Source: Cynocephalus volans
Taxonomy: Eukaryota; Chordata; Mammalia; Dermoptera; Cynocephalidae
Assembly (NCBI RefSeq): GCF_027409185.1
Contig: NC_084462.1
Coordinates: 18,265,577 to 18,329,576 of the forward strand
DNA: 64,000 nucleotides
Reading direction: 5' to 3'
How positions within the stretch are numbered: position 1 is the stretch's first letter; each line of letters starts with the position of its first letter. The position numbers and the translations under genes were made by a program. Positions 47,346 to 58,741 of the stretch are shown piece after piece. The notes beneath the pieces are model-generated. The model was not told the DNA's origin. It ran no database searches and was given only the letters and a program-made list of their open reading frames with translations.

Positions 47346-47699
47346 ACGAATAGAGAGCAGGTCAACTTTGTGTATACCATGACAGACACGTGGAGATGGA
47401 AAAGGTCCCAAGGCAACCACAGTGACGCTGGGGTGGGAGGAGCCATAGTAGGGAGGCAGGTCTCTTCAGTTGGGAAAGAGGGTGGCTAAAACAGACCCAA
47501 GTAACACATCAAAAACCTTGAAAAGTATAGAGAAGGTGAATAGGGCCCTGCTCACCGAATCACAGAATACTGAAAAAAGGAGGCAACTTTTGATGTTTAA
47601 GAAACACTCAAAAAATTTTTTCGAATGAATGAAAGCTGTCTTGAATCTTTCTGGGTACAAACTAGGGTACAAAGTATGAGTCTTTCTGGATACACACAC

Positions 47700-48185
47700 A
47701 CATATATATGTTCAATCAGCTTTGTTTTGGTAAAAACTTACATTCAATTAAATGCACCTATCCTGAGGGTATAGTTCATTGAGTTTCGACAAATGTATAC
47801 ATCCACATAGCCATCGTTACTATCAAGATAAGGACTACGTCCATCACCCCAGAAAAGTTCCCTTGTGCCCCTTTAAAGTCAGTCAGCCTCATCCCCTATC
47901 TTGGGCAATCCCTGACCTGTTCTCTATCACTGTAGATTAATTTGCCTGTTCTATAGCCTTGTATGTACATTTTTCCCTCAGCATTATGTTTTTGAGATTC
48001 ATCCCAGTTGTTGCATAAGTCAGTGGTTGGATCTTTTTCATCACTGTGTAGTATTTCACTGTGGAAACATGGTACACTCTGTTTATCCATTTACCTATTG
48101 AGGATATTTTGGTTGTTTCCAGTTAGTGTCTATTATGAATAAAACCGCTATGAACATGTGTGTACAAGTTGTTTTGTGGATAAGA
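47700..48185 (-). mobile_element. Old L1 3' end, antisense
   Basis: ATAGTTCATTGAGTTTCGACAAATG, TGAGATTCATCCCAGTTGTTGCAT and GGTTGTTTCCAG read as antisense L1M 3' UTR running into the ORF2 C-terminus. Confidence 0.8.
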
Positions 48186-49299
48186 CATAATAAGTTGAAG
48201 AAAAGAAATGGAATCTCAGAGTTGGAAGGGAAAGTTAAGAGGGTTCTTAAATTGCTGAATTGAACCCTCTGCCTGCTGCTTTCCTTCCTCTATCACACCC
48301 TTGAAAACTGGCTCTTTGGTCTCCATCTGCCCCACCGACAGGGTGCTCACTACCTCACAAAGCAGCCTATTCAGTGAATGCTTCAAGTGCTAGAAAGTTC
48401 TCCCTGACATTGCATTGCAAACAGCCACCAGACAGGGCCTGCCTACTTGTGCTGCAATGAAGTCTAATAACTTGTCCACAGAGTCAGATATTAAAACAGC
48501 GCCCAAATTCACCTCAAGTTTTCCCTGTTTTAGTCTACATATCCTTTGTTCTGCCAACCGTTTCACTTGGGACTTGGTCTAGCTTGTGGCCCTGCCTCTT
48601 AAGCTGCACTACCACGAGCTGAACACATTGCTCCAGCTCCAGCCTGGCCCGCTGTTGGCAGCAACGCTGCTTCTGCACCCCATGTTGACCCAACTGTAGC
48701 CTGAGCCCAGCACACCGTCCTGCTGACCCCCACAGAGCCCTGGGCAGCAAGAGAGCAGCTTCAAGGCTCTTCTCCCATGTGATGGTATTAAACCATGTCC
48801 TGCCTTCCCCCCTGCCCATCCTCTGCTTCACACAGTGGGTAGCAGATTTATGGAAATGGTACAGGCTTGAAAATCCAAATAGCTTCACAAATGATTTAGA
48901 CAACTTCATGGTTGAGAGAGCCATAATGGCTTATTATGGTAAACTGGGATGTTCTGTTGTACATTTCTTGCTTTTTCAGCTGACATCAGGATAAATAACT
49001 AGGGTGGATTAGATGGTTTCTGAAACTCCTTCCAGCTCTAAAATTTTGTGATTCTTGGTCCTCCTACCAAATGTTCTCTGGTGCCACTATCAGCTCCAAA
49101 ATGATCCAACTGGGCCAGAAGCTGACTCAGCTGTAATGGTCTCCAAGAAGAGAAGGTAGAAGAAAGAGGAAGGAAGGAGAAGGCAGGAAGAGACAGCATC
49201 ATTAAAAATTCCAAACATCGCGCAGCTTAAGTTGGACAAAGTCTGTTCACCCTCATCTGGGGGAAGACAGTTGCTGGCACCACCTCCACATTAACCTAA
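48186..49299. other. Unassigned intergenic sequence
   Basis: No gene. 48220-48500 has the look of an old mammalian SINE or CR1-like relic (CAGAGTTGGAAGGGAA...GAAAGTTCTCCCTGACATTG), but I cannot name it. Confidence 0.4.
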
Positions 49300-49800
49300 C
49301 TTATTATAGTTTACTTTTTATTATAAGTGAAATGTACTCATCTCAGAATTCAGAGAAGCCATGGAAACTTTTAAAGAAAGAAACCCACGTATAGTTCTCT
49401 GCTGGAATGACCATCATTAATATTTGGGTGTATTTCCTCCAGTCCTTTTTAATGGTTATCTATCTTTAGATCCATCCATCCAACTATTCCTCCAGTATAT
49501 ACCCTTGAATTCCAAATTTTGTAAGAGAAAAAATGGCATAAACAATTTCTCCCAATTAACACTATCTTGGCCATTTTCCCATGCTATTAAATATTCTTTG
49601 AAAATACTAAATTAATCATTTAATAGTATTCCACAAAGTAGCTAAACCATACTGTGTAATAATTCCTTCTTTAAGACATTTAGGTGGTTTCTAATTTTTT
49701 TCCTGTTACCACGGTGCAGAGATAAGCATTCTTGTACAGGGATCTTTGTATTTTCAGTTGTTTTAAAGATATATTTACTGGAATATCATTTTAAGCCAAA
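49300..49800 (-). mobile_element. Old LINE relic (L1/HAL1-like), antisense
   Basis: GTATTCCACAAAGTAGCTAAACC, ACATTTAGGTGGTTTCTAA and ATTCTTGTACAGGGATC resemble the antisense L1 C-terminal/3' region. Confidence 0.5.
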
Positions 49801-50247
49801 GAATTTGAACTTAATTCTTAAGGCTGTTCATATATATGGATCACCAAATTACTCTACATAATCCTGTGTGACACTCTGCAGTCATGCACCTCTTTCATGT
49901 AGTAATTTTTCAGAATGATGGAGCAGATCAACTGTTTCACTTCCTAATTGAATATAATCGTGTGAAAGGTAAAGCTATACACAAAACCCTAAATGTCTCC
50001 CCAAGGATCCTAAGCCCCATAAGTAAGGAAAAAAACATGAATGGTTAGAAAGAAAATTGGAGGTAAACTGCCATAATTGAAACAACCACACAATAAATGT
50101 CCCAGTTGAAGCTGAAATGCCAAGGAGCACAGGTATGTAAAGAAAATGTCCCTTAAGCAAGAATGGCATGCCCTATATTATTAATGCATGGCATTTCTTA
50201 GGGATTGTGCCCACATGGCTAAGGGTAGCTACTTACTCACTGCATCA

Positions 50248-50622
50248 GTTTGCTAGTGCTGCCATAACAAAATACCACAGATTGGGTGGCTTAAACACAG
50301 ACATTTATTTTCTCACAGACCTGGAAGTCCAAGATCAAGGTGTGGGCAGGACTGGTTCCTTCTGAGACCTCTCTCCTTGGCTTGTAGATGTCCATCTTCT
50401 GTATCTTCATATGGTTGTCCCTCTGTGCATGTCTATGTCTTAATCTCTTCTTATAAGGACACCAGTCATATTGTATTAGGGCCCATCTTATTGACTTTGT
50501 TTTAACTTAATCCCCTATTTAAAGGCCCTGTCTTCAAATATGGTATATGAACATATGTTCTGAAGTACTAGTGGTTAGGGCTTCAGCTATGAATTTTGGG
50601 GAGATATAATTCAGCCCATAAC
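50248..50622 (-). mobile_element. MLT1-type MaLR LTR, antisense
   Basis: It matches the reverse MLT1 consensus along its length: GTTTGCTAGTGCTGCCATAAC, GGGTGGCTTAAACA, TCCTTGGCTTGTAGATG, TATAAGGACACCAGTCATATT and AATTCAGCCCATAAC. Confidence 0.85.
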
Positions 50623-50779
50623 CCTCACCTAGTTGAAAGACGGGTTTATGTAGAGGGCTTTGTGTTTGTAATTTGATCTCACCAGCTTCTAATGCAGGAG
50701 TCCAGGCCCTTGTAAAGTACCCTTCCAAGTATTTCTGGAAGTCCTCAGGGAGTATCTCTGGCAGAACTTATTTTCCAAA

Positions 50780-51240
50780 ACAGCTACAAAAGTATCTCCT
50801 ACCTTGCCTGCTCTTCTGCAACGTGACCTTGCATCCCCCCACATCAAGAGGTAAAATCTGCGCTGGCCTTAGTGAGTGACTTGCTTGCGACCCATAGTGT
50901 GCACTGGAAGTGAAGCTGCGTGACCTCCAAGACCAAGTCAGAAGAGGCCATGCAGCTTCCAAAAACTCCCTCTCAGATATTCCCTCTCACAATCCAGGTT
51001 TCATGTCGTGAGGAAGCCCAAGCCACATGGAGAAGCCACATACATGGACTCTGGTTAACAGTCCCCACTGAGCCCAACCTGCAAATGATACCAGATCAGG
51101 CACCAGACATGTGAGTGAAGAAGTTCCAGATGATTCCAGTCCCCAACCATTTCCTTGCTACGCCCTGGTTGAGTTCCTGATGCCCAGAACTTGTGAGCAT
51201 AGTAAAATGATTGTTTTATACCACATTTTTGGATAATGAG
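50780..51240 (+). mobile_element. MLT1-type MaLR LTR, sense, degraded
   Basis: CATGTCGTGAGGAAGCCCAAGCC, GGCACCAGACATGTGAGTGAAG and a 3' GTTTTATACCAC stretch follow MLT1-like order. Confidence 0.55.
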
Positions 51241-51789
51241 ACTGAAGCCTAAAGACAAATTGTGACTTATTCAAAGTTTTTCAGCTGGTTATTGTTGGAG
51301 CCGAATTAAAACTCAGACCTCCCAATTTTCAGTCAGAGCTCTGTCCACCATTTATTCTTTCAATAAATATGTATTGACTACAGTGCCCCCCATGCTGTTC
51401 TGGGCTTTGGGGAGATAGCAGTGACACTTGGAGTTAGCTCTGGAGTACAGAATGAGGACCAGTGAGTGGACACGGCAGAAAGGCCAGTTACAATTCAGTG
51501 TAAGGGAGACCTCAGTAGTATTGAGGGTTTCCTCCAAATGCAGTGACCTTGAGGAATGAACCAGGAATGTCTCAGGCAGACAACTGGACTTAATGAGTAC
51601 TGAGATTAGTACCGATTCTCCCTTCCAACTCTGGGAGTCCATCACTTCCACACTTTGTTCCCAAAAGGATTTAAGGCAGCTTTCTTTTACTTGACTTAAA
51701 GCTTCCTTTTAAACAAGATGTTCATTCAGATCCCTTCTACTAAGTTTTCATGATGCTGTTCGTACAGTATTTGTCTTGCCTACCCCCAA

Positions 51790-51960
51790 AGCAGGGAAGA
51801 GCATTGGCAGACATAGATTCAAATCCTTGCTCTGCCCCTCACTGGCTGGGTGGCCCAGGGCAAATGATTTAAATGATCCAAGCCTCAGTGAAATGGGAAA
51901 ATGTACTTCCTATCACACAGGGACTGTTGTGAGGATTAATGTGCTTATGAGGAAATCAGG
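51790..51960 (+). mobile_element. MIR SINE, sense
   Basis: ATTCAAATCCTTGCTCTGCC, GGGCAAATGATTT and TGTTGTGAGGATTAATG follow the MIR core. Confidence 0.85.
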
Positions 51961-51999
51961 TGGCAAGATGTCTATTGAATCTGTTGCTGAAGTCTTTCC

Positions 52000-53260
52000 C
52001 TTTCTCCAAAGTAAACATCTCAAACCTTCTACTTTCTGCTCTACCCACAAAGTCTGCCAAATTCCCTCTTCCCCTCACATTCAACAGGTAACCTACCTAT
52101 TTGAGAGAGAGAAAGAAAATGTCACCTGCGTCTCCCTCCATTTTCCCTGATAACTCTTCCAATTGACTGTGCCCTCTTTCCTGTCCTCCCTTTATAGCGG
52201 ACTAGCTAGTCTTCCCTTGCCTAAGGCCAAATCTCCACTTCACAAGACATCCCCAGAGGTCTTGAGGCCCACAATCTGTTGATCGTCAACACCTCCTCCC
52301 GGGTCTCCCTTTCTATAGAAAACAAACTTCCCTCAAGCCCACACCCCTCTGCCACCTTCTGCCTTACCTTCACACTAAACCTCTTGAAAATGTCATCTCC
52401 ACCTCTCACTCAAGCCTCTAGTATCTGCGGCTGGCTCAGGCTCCCACTAAGACAGCTATCACAGGGGCTGCAAGGACATCCTCGTCACAAAATCTAGAGG
52501 TCACTTTTCCATCCTCAACTTCTTGACACTGCTGCCTTTGCTGTTGCAGAGTCATGGAAATCATTTTCCTCTACCCCTTCCTTTTCAGCTTGAGCAGATT
52601 CAAAGTCGAATCCTGCACTGTCTTCCCCACCCCCATTTCTTCAGTTTTGTCCCTCTACCTGTGTTTCCTCCCTTTCAGAAATGAAATGGCCATGCCCCCA
52701 CCTTCCCAAGCCAGAGAACAGGATGTTATCCTCAACATCTCTCTTTCTTAGCTACGTATCCTACCTCCTAAATACCTCCTTAAACTGCCACTTCTCTCCC
52801 ATCCCAACTGCCACTGTTATTTCCTATTTAAATTGCTGCAATGATCTCCTAGCAGGTCTCCTGGCTTCCAATCTTGCCCAACTCCAACCCAGTCCATGGC
52901 CTGAATGATTTTTCTAAAAATGTTTCTGATTATGTAATTTCCTTACTAAAAATCTTTCATGGTTCTCCATTGTTCTCTCATGTTAAGATTCAAACTCTGG
53001 GCTTTGGCATGTAGTGTTCCTCTGCCTGGACCACCCTCTGTTCTTCTGGTTGTTGATTCTACTCTTACTTATCCTGCAGGTCTCAGTTTAGACATTACTT
53101 CCCCTAGAAAACTTTTTCTGATTCCCCAAGGCTGTTAGTTTCTTTCACTTAATGCTTTCGCTTATCATACAATTACTGTAATTGTTTATTTCTCTCTTGC
53201 TTAGCACTGGGGCAGGCCCAAATCAGGCCTTTGATAAATACTTGCTGAAAAGTATGAATG
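52000..53260 (+). mobile_element. Long L2 relic, sense
   Basis: About 1.25 kb of C/T-rich degraded L2 runs to the L2 3' end (CTCTGCCTGGACCACCCTCTG, GGCCTTTGATAAATACTTGCTG). Frames across it are short and unrelated to genes. Confidence 0.7.
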
Positions 53261-53279
53261 GAAGGAATTACTTTCCACC

Positions 53280-53400
53280 AATAATTATCAAACTTGAGTG
53301 TGCCTCAGAAACAAGTGGCTGGACTTTATCCTGAGTTTCTGATTCGTTAGTTTGGGGTGATTCCCAGGTGGTGCTCATGATGCTGGTTAGGGACCAAAAA
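53280..53400 (+). mobile_element. MER5-type hAT DNA transposon relic
   Basis: TATCAAACTTGAGTGTGCCTC, GAGTTTCTGATTCGTTAG and GGTGATTCCCAGGTGG resemble MER5/MER20 non-autonomous elements. Confidence 0.55.
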
Positions 53401-53949
53401 GGCAAGGGTCAGTTATTTTTAAGGAAATCTGGTAGAAATGTTTGGAGGCTTGGTAAATTTCTGGTGCTTCTCTTCATAGCTTTCATGAAATTTTAGCTTC
53501 TGAAAATGTTCTCAGGAAACTAATGGGACTCTAAGGTAACCAAAGCACACACCCTATTAGGGCTCAAAGACAGCACCTGGAGCTGCACCCTGCTCATTAA
53601 TGGGCTGCCAGGCAACAGAACAAAGGTGAGGCTGAGGCTGGGATTAAAAGTTGGCAGGGCTCTGAGAGTGAGCAGGAGGCATCTAGAAGGTAGAGCTCTC
53701 ATCAGAAGACTGCAGGAACCAGGCATAAAGAATCCCTGGGATGTGGACTGGGGGCCTCAGTTTGCACATGGAAGGGAACAACATCCCTGTGTGGACAAGC
53801 TCAGGTTGTAACTTGGCTTCTAATAGGATTGGGGATTATTTTTCTCAGAACTACTGAAAACCCATGGGGGATATTTCTTAATGAGTCACAGGTAAGAAAT
53901 GACTTAATAGGCTCTCCTACATCTGCTTTTTAAAAGCAAGCTTTATTAG

Positions 53950-54780
53950 CTTAATTTTTATTATATGTATTCACATTTGAAAATTTAAAAAGTACTAAAG
54001 AGCATAGAATTCCATGTCCCCTGAAGGAAACCCTATTACAAATTTGGCATCCGTCCTTTCAGAAAAAAGGAAACATAAATGAGATTATTCTATATATACT
54101 TGCTCTATAATTTTATAAGAAAACACTTAACTGAATAGAGTGGACATTTCTGCATCAACACTTCTAACTCTACTTCGTTTAACAGTCACATGGAAATTTA
54201 TTGTGTGACTATACCATATTGTACTTTTTTTTGCTATTAGCAATGGACAACCTTATAGATATGTCTTTGTGTATTTGTGAGGTGGAATGGCTAGATCAAA
54301 GACAATTCATATTTAAAGATTAGCTACAGTTTGTAGGTTTTGCTCCAGAATGGCTGTTTAATTCATACTTCCACCAAGAACGTATGAATGCCCATTTCCG
54401 CATTACCCTTACCAATGCTTGCCATTATCAGTTCTTTAACATATTAAAAATAAGCCCCTTTTTATTTTTTTGGATCAATTTCTTTGTATACCTCTTCAGA
54501 CGTTGACATTCTCTTTGTGTTTTCTGAGACTTGCCTGTTCATGTTCTTTGCTCATCTTTCTACAGGGCTTGTTCATCTATTTTTGTTATTGTCTGATAAA
54601 AGCTATTTATATAGAGAGATACTAATACTTTCTCCAGGTTGTGGGTTTCCCCACAGTGCCATAAAGATGTTTAAGGTTTCCAATTTGTATACAGTTTAAT
54701 CACTTCACGTTCTAGGAAGTTGCATATTTTTATTTTAAAATAAAAAAAATTGTACTTCTATCATTTAAAAAAGATTTCCT
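53950..54780 (-). mobile_element. Old LINE relic (L1/HAL1-like), antisense
   Basis: GGTGGAATGGCTAGATCAAAG, CTTCCACCAAGAACGTATGAA and TTCATGTTCTTTGCTCAT resemble antisense ORF2 C-terminal text. Confidence 0.6.
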
Positions 54781-54909
54781 TTTATCTCATGGCCCATAAG
54801 AGGGAGAGGAGAAGAGACGGAATGAAGGCAGAGAAGATATGACAACACAAAAGAGCGATATTCATCACGCTTATTAAATTCTTAAGAGACATGAAGGGAT
54901 TAATTTGTG

Positions 54910-55050
54910 ATTCTCAAACTTCAACTTACATAGGAATCACCTGGAGATCTTGTTAAAACGTAATTATGATTTGGTAGGTCCAGAACTGGGCTTGAGATTC
55001 TGCATTTCTGACCAGCTCCCAGACGAGGCTGATGGTCCATGAACTGCACC
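54910..55050 (+). mobile_element. MER5A-type hAT DNA transposon relic
   Basis: TGATTCTCAAACTTCAACTTACA, AATCACCTGGAGATCTTGTTAAAA and GAGATTCTGCATTTCTGACCAGC match MER5A well. Confidence 0.8.
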
Positions 55051-55539
55051 TGGGGTGGCCAGGCCTTAAATTATAATAAGGAGAAAACATTGGTGGTCTC
55101 AGTGATTGTCCTAAGTCCACTTAAATTTTCATTTGTTTTGAAAACTCTCTTTTTAAGTAAATAGGGAATATCATAACTTCTTGTTCTGTAAAGGAGATGG
55201 CCGGCCACATCTCATTTTTTTAAAAGAGAAAGAGGTCAGCTTTCATGGAGTAACATCCTTCCACCTCATGACCTTCTAGAATATATGGCTAAAGATTTTT
55301 CAAGGCAAGTGTACAAGTATAAAATGCTCACTTCTTGAGGCCTTTTTGCAGGGCTGGGTAAAATTAAGTTGAGGTTAATTGGCCTTTTTGGCAGAAATAT
55401 TCCAGCCCTGTCCTGGCTATCTTGAGTCCCCAGCATTATAAAGGGGTTTCTCTGTATTTTTTGAGAAAGAATAGTTATAGTCTAAACAAACTCCCCAAGA
55501 TAGTAATCTAATGGGTCCTGTAAAAGGCAACATAGTCTG

Positions 55540-55700
55540 GTGTGGAAAAAAAGTCTTAGAATAGTACTCAGGAGAGCTGGCTTCCAATTCTGGCTTTAAC
55601 ACAGTTGCTTTGCATGTATTAAACTTTCCTGGCTTGGTGTCTTCAACTGTAGAATGGAGATAATAGATCCTTACTTCTCCAGGATGATATTTGAATAAAA
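55540..55700 (+). mobile_element. MIR SINE, sense, degraded
   Basis: CTTCCAATTCTGGCTTTAACAC and CTGTAGAATGGAGATAATAG match the MIR core. Confidence 0.65.
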
Positions 55701-56039
55701 AATTTCCCAGGAGGGTCTCCAGACCTTCTGCAGTAGCAGTGATGTCATCGATCTCTTAGAACCTACCATTTACTGACTTGGCTTTCCAATTTCTTCCACA
55801 AAGCTTTCTGTTAACTGTAAGATAGATTGCAGCAAGAGAGACTCTGGGCATTTTTAGAGTGTCCTAAGTGAAGATGTTGCCTGAGCCACATTCATTCCCA
55901 TACTGCAAGGGTATATGGGTATAAGTTTCTATTTGAAAGGAAAGTAATGGGCATATGCTCCTATCTGAAAGGAAAATGTTAAATGTGGATCAAACTCAAC
56001 TAGCGGGCATAGCTAGGGTAGTTTGTGGCAAGCATTGCC

Positions 56040-56365
56040 ACATCACTATGGGGAAAATGAAACTAGCATTTATTGAGTGTGAATTATCTCAATTTCTTGC
56101 AACATCCCTCTGAAATGGGAATTATTCCACACTTTTTACAGGAACTTAGAGTCAGCAAGTTGCCCAAATTTCATGAGTAGAAAGAGTGAAATTAAGACCT
56201 CAAAGCCCCAATCTGCTCCTTTCAAACATCCCCAACCCCCCATCACTGAGCAAAGCAGAGGTGCTTAGAGGTGCAGAGGATGGGATTTGAGCTCCTGAAC
56301 TTGGGCAAGTCATTTTGCCTTTTTAAGCCTCAGTTTCCCCATCTGTACCAGTGATAGCACTCTGG
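56040..56365. mobile_element. Two MIR relics in opposite orientation
   Basis: 56040-56200 reads as an antisense MIR (AGCATTTATTGAGTGTGAATT; TTACAGGAACTTAGAGTCAGC). 56240-56365 reads as a sense MIR (CTTGGGCAAGTCATTTTGCC; CCTCAGTTTCCCCATCTGTA). Confidence 0.65.
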
Positions 56366-56689
56366 GGGTGGCGTGGGGGGCGTGGAGTGAGGAAGTGAGA
56401 CGATGCTCCTGCACTGGACTGGCCCACGGTAAGCCCTCTAAGCGCAGTAGGTATTGCTTTTTCCCCCACCCCAGGCTCTCATATAACCTTGTAGTTTGAA
56501 GGAGCTTAGGGTTGCAGTCAACAGAAAGTACAGACATCCTCCCCCACCCCACCCCCAGTCTCATCCGCATGACTTCATTCTAGTCAATGCCCACTTATGA
56601 GCCCTCACTATCTTCTCAGAGAACAGGGCACCTCTAGACTGCATTTTACTTTTTTGCCCCGCCTAGCACGGTTGTGGGAAAGAGGCAAA

Positions 56690-56790
56690 GGGCAGGCTTT
56701 GTGGTCAGATCTAGTTTCGAATCCATCTCCTTCATTTGGCTGCTGTCCTCGGGCCTCGGTTTCCCCATTTTCCTTCACATGGTCACGATT
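56690..56790 (+). mobile_element. MIR SINE fragment, sense
   Basis: TTCGAATCCATCTCCTTCATT and GGCCTCGGTTTCCCCATTTTC match the MIR core. Confidence 0.55.
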
Positions 56791-57860
56791 AAAACTTAAT
56801 AGACAAGGCAGGGTTAATCTAACACTGAGCACACCACAGGTGCTTTGTAAGCAGGAGCTAGCTCCCACTCACAAACTCCTAGCCCCAGGGACTTCTGCTC
56901 TTCACTCTTCTGCCTGGGGTCTTGCTTGGCTGGGGCGATAAAAATAACAGAAAGCCTGCACCCAGTGCTTCCTGGAGAGTCAGCACAGTGCTGGGAGCAC
57001 ACTCTGTCCCTTTGTCATCACCACTTACATGATGTCAAACATCATCACATGCCCCCAGGCTCCTCCCGGCCAACTCCCAGCAGCATCAGACTGTATGTCA
57101 CCTTCCAGCCCTCCTCGTACAAAAATGCTGGCCTCCCGGCCTCCAGAGCATTTAGTTCACCTCATAAACTCGGCTAATGCTTACCACATGCTGCTGAGCT
57201 TGCTGAACGTCCGCGCCCATCCCACCCCACCCCCACCCCCGCGGGCTCCCCGGACCCCGCGCTGCAGTCCCATTCCCTGGCAGACCTTTCCCCGAGACCC
57301 GCCCACCCCACGGCGGGTAGCGGGTAGCGGCCAGGGCTGTGGTCTCCCAGGCCAAACATGACCTTGGACGCTTCTACAAAGCCGTGTCCACATCTCTGGC
57401 TGCGTTTGCAGCCAACGGTGCTTTTTGTTGCCAAGAATGAAAAACTCGATTGCGCGTGTTTCTCGTTTGCAATTACGGTAACTTGGCGCGTAACCACCCC
57501 AAGCACAGAGCCCGCAGGTGGGAGCAGGGAGGCTCCCGGGGAGCGGGGAGGGGCGCGCCCACCTGCTACCGCCCTCGACTCCCGCAGGATCTGCGCATCC
57601 CGCTGCCCCTGGGCCAGCCCCACCCCGCCGCCCGCCCGCACCTTCACGGGACGCGGCGAGGCTGCACCGCCCTGCCCTCGCACGCCCGGGTCGGGAGCTT
57701 GCCCGGGGAGCGCGTGCCGAGACGGCGCCGGTTGCAGTCCCCGCCGCGGGTCCCTAGGGGGCGCAGCCGGCGCGGGAAGCCGCCGGAGCTGAGCTCCTGG
57801 GCCGGTGCGAAATTGCAGGCGGGCGGGCGCGGCGAGTTTGAAAACAAGCGACGGCCTTGG

Positions 57861-57899
57861 GGGCGGGCCTCGGGCGCGGAGCCGTCTCTCTCGGCCAAT
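57861..57899 (+). promoter_or_regulatory. GC box plus CCAAT box
   Basis: GGGCGGGCC (Sp-type) at 57861 is followed by GGCCAATCAG (NF-Y-type; CCAAT at 57895-57899). CCAAT boxes in CpG-island promoters usually lie 60-100 bp upstream of the start, which would put the SDK1 transcription start near 57960-58000. Confidence 0.6.
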
Positions 57900-58343
57900 C
57901 AGCAGCAGGCGGCGGGCGCGGGCGGCGCGTGCGGCCGGGCTGTGAATGGGGAGCGGCGGTCGCGGCGGTGGAGCGCGAGAGCCGGCGCGCGGGCGGGTGC
58001 ACTTTCTTTTCAGCGCCGGGCGGGGGCGGTTACAGCGGCCACTCCGCAGCGCCAGGCGGACCCCTCGGAGACCACGCAGCGGGACCCGGCGCGGGGCGGC
58101 GGCCGCGAGGGGTTCGGGGCTGCGTGACGAGAATTTCCCCCGCCGACAACTTCTCCTCTGCCCTGTCTCGCCCCGTGCCCGCGCCCCTCACGCGGGGACC
58201 CGGGACGCCGCCCCTCAGTGCCCGGCGGCCGCTCACCTTGGGTCTGTGGCAGCCGCGCCCCCAGCGGAGCGGCCGTCCGGGCCGCGTCTACTCGGGGCCG
58301 TCCCACCCGTCTGGCGCGGCGCTCGGGGTGGCGGCTTCTCGGC

Positions 58344-58638
58344 ATGGCCCGGGGCGCCCGGCCCTCCGCAGCCGGCGGCGGCGCGGCGCCCCCTGAGCGC
58401 GCGGGCCCGGAGCGGCCGCGGGGGTCCCAGCCCGGCCGCGTCTGCCCGCCGCCCGCCCCCCGCCCCGACCAGGACCCCGAGCCCCCGGTACTCCGCGAGG
58501 CGCCCGAGAACCCGGGCGAGGACGCGACGAGCGCGGGGCAGCGCGGTGGGCGGCAGGCGGCAAAGTTCAGCCCGGGCCGCCGCGGATGGTGGGCGCTCCT
58601 GGTGCTCCAACTACACTTGTTCCGGGCGCTGGCGCAAG
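58344..58638 (+). CDS. SDK1: Sidekick-1, coding part of exon 1
   Basis: SDK1 is a single-pass immunoglobulin/fibronectin-III adhesion protein that directs homophilic synaptic matching, best known in retina. This exon encodes 98 complete codons plus one base. The opening MARGARPSAAGGG and the RRGWWALL-LQLH-RALAQ segment match what I remember of mammalian SDK1. Residues 1-80 are Arg/Pro/Gly-rich and predicted disordered. Residues 82-97 form the hydrophobic core of the signal sequence, ending in an ALA motif that suggests cleavage before Gln98. The ATG has G at -3 and +4 (strong context) and is the first ATG in this frame. The exon ends in phase 1 (a lone G), as needed to start the Asp codon I recall after the signal peptide. 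Ig and FnIII domains lie in exons outside the window. A non-SDK1 identity is unlikely but rests on recall. Confidence 0.82.
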
Positions 58639-58644
58639 GTAGGT
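58639..58644 (+). promoter_or_regulatory. SDK1: Splice donor of SDK1 exon 1
   Basis: CAAG|GTAGGT is a near-consensus 5' splice site. The open frame continues past it into intron sequence without homology-like content, so splicing here is the natural exon end. Confidence 0.85.
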
Positions 58645-58648
58645 GCGG

Positions 58649-58741
58649 GGTGGGCGCCGCCTGGGGAGCGTGGGCCGGGGGGTGGGCACCGCCTGCGGGG
58701 CGCGGGCGGGGGAGGCGGCTGTGGGTGGGCGCCGCCTGGGG
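58649..58741 (+). repeat. Three spaced G-rich units just inside intron 1
   Basis: GGTGGGCGCCGCCTGGGG at 58649, GGTGGGCACCGCCTGCGGGG at 58681 and GGTGGGCGCCGCCTGGGG at 58724. They are nearly identical units at 32- and 43-bp spacing, starting about 10 bp after the splice donor. Confidence 0.85.
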
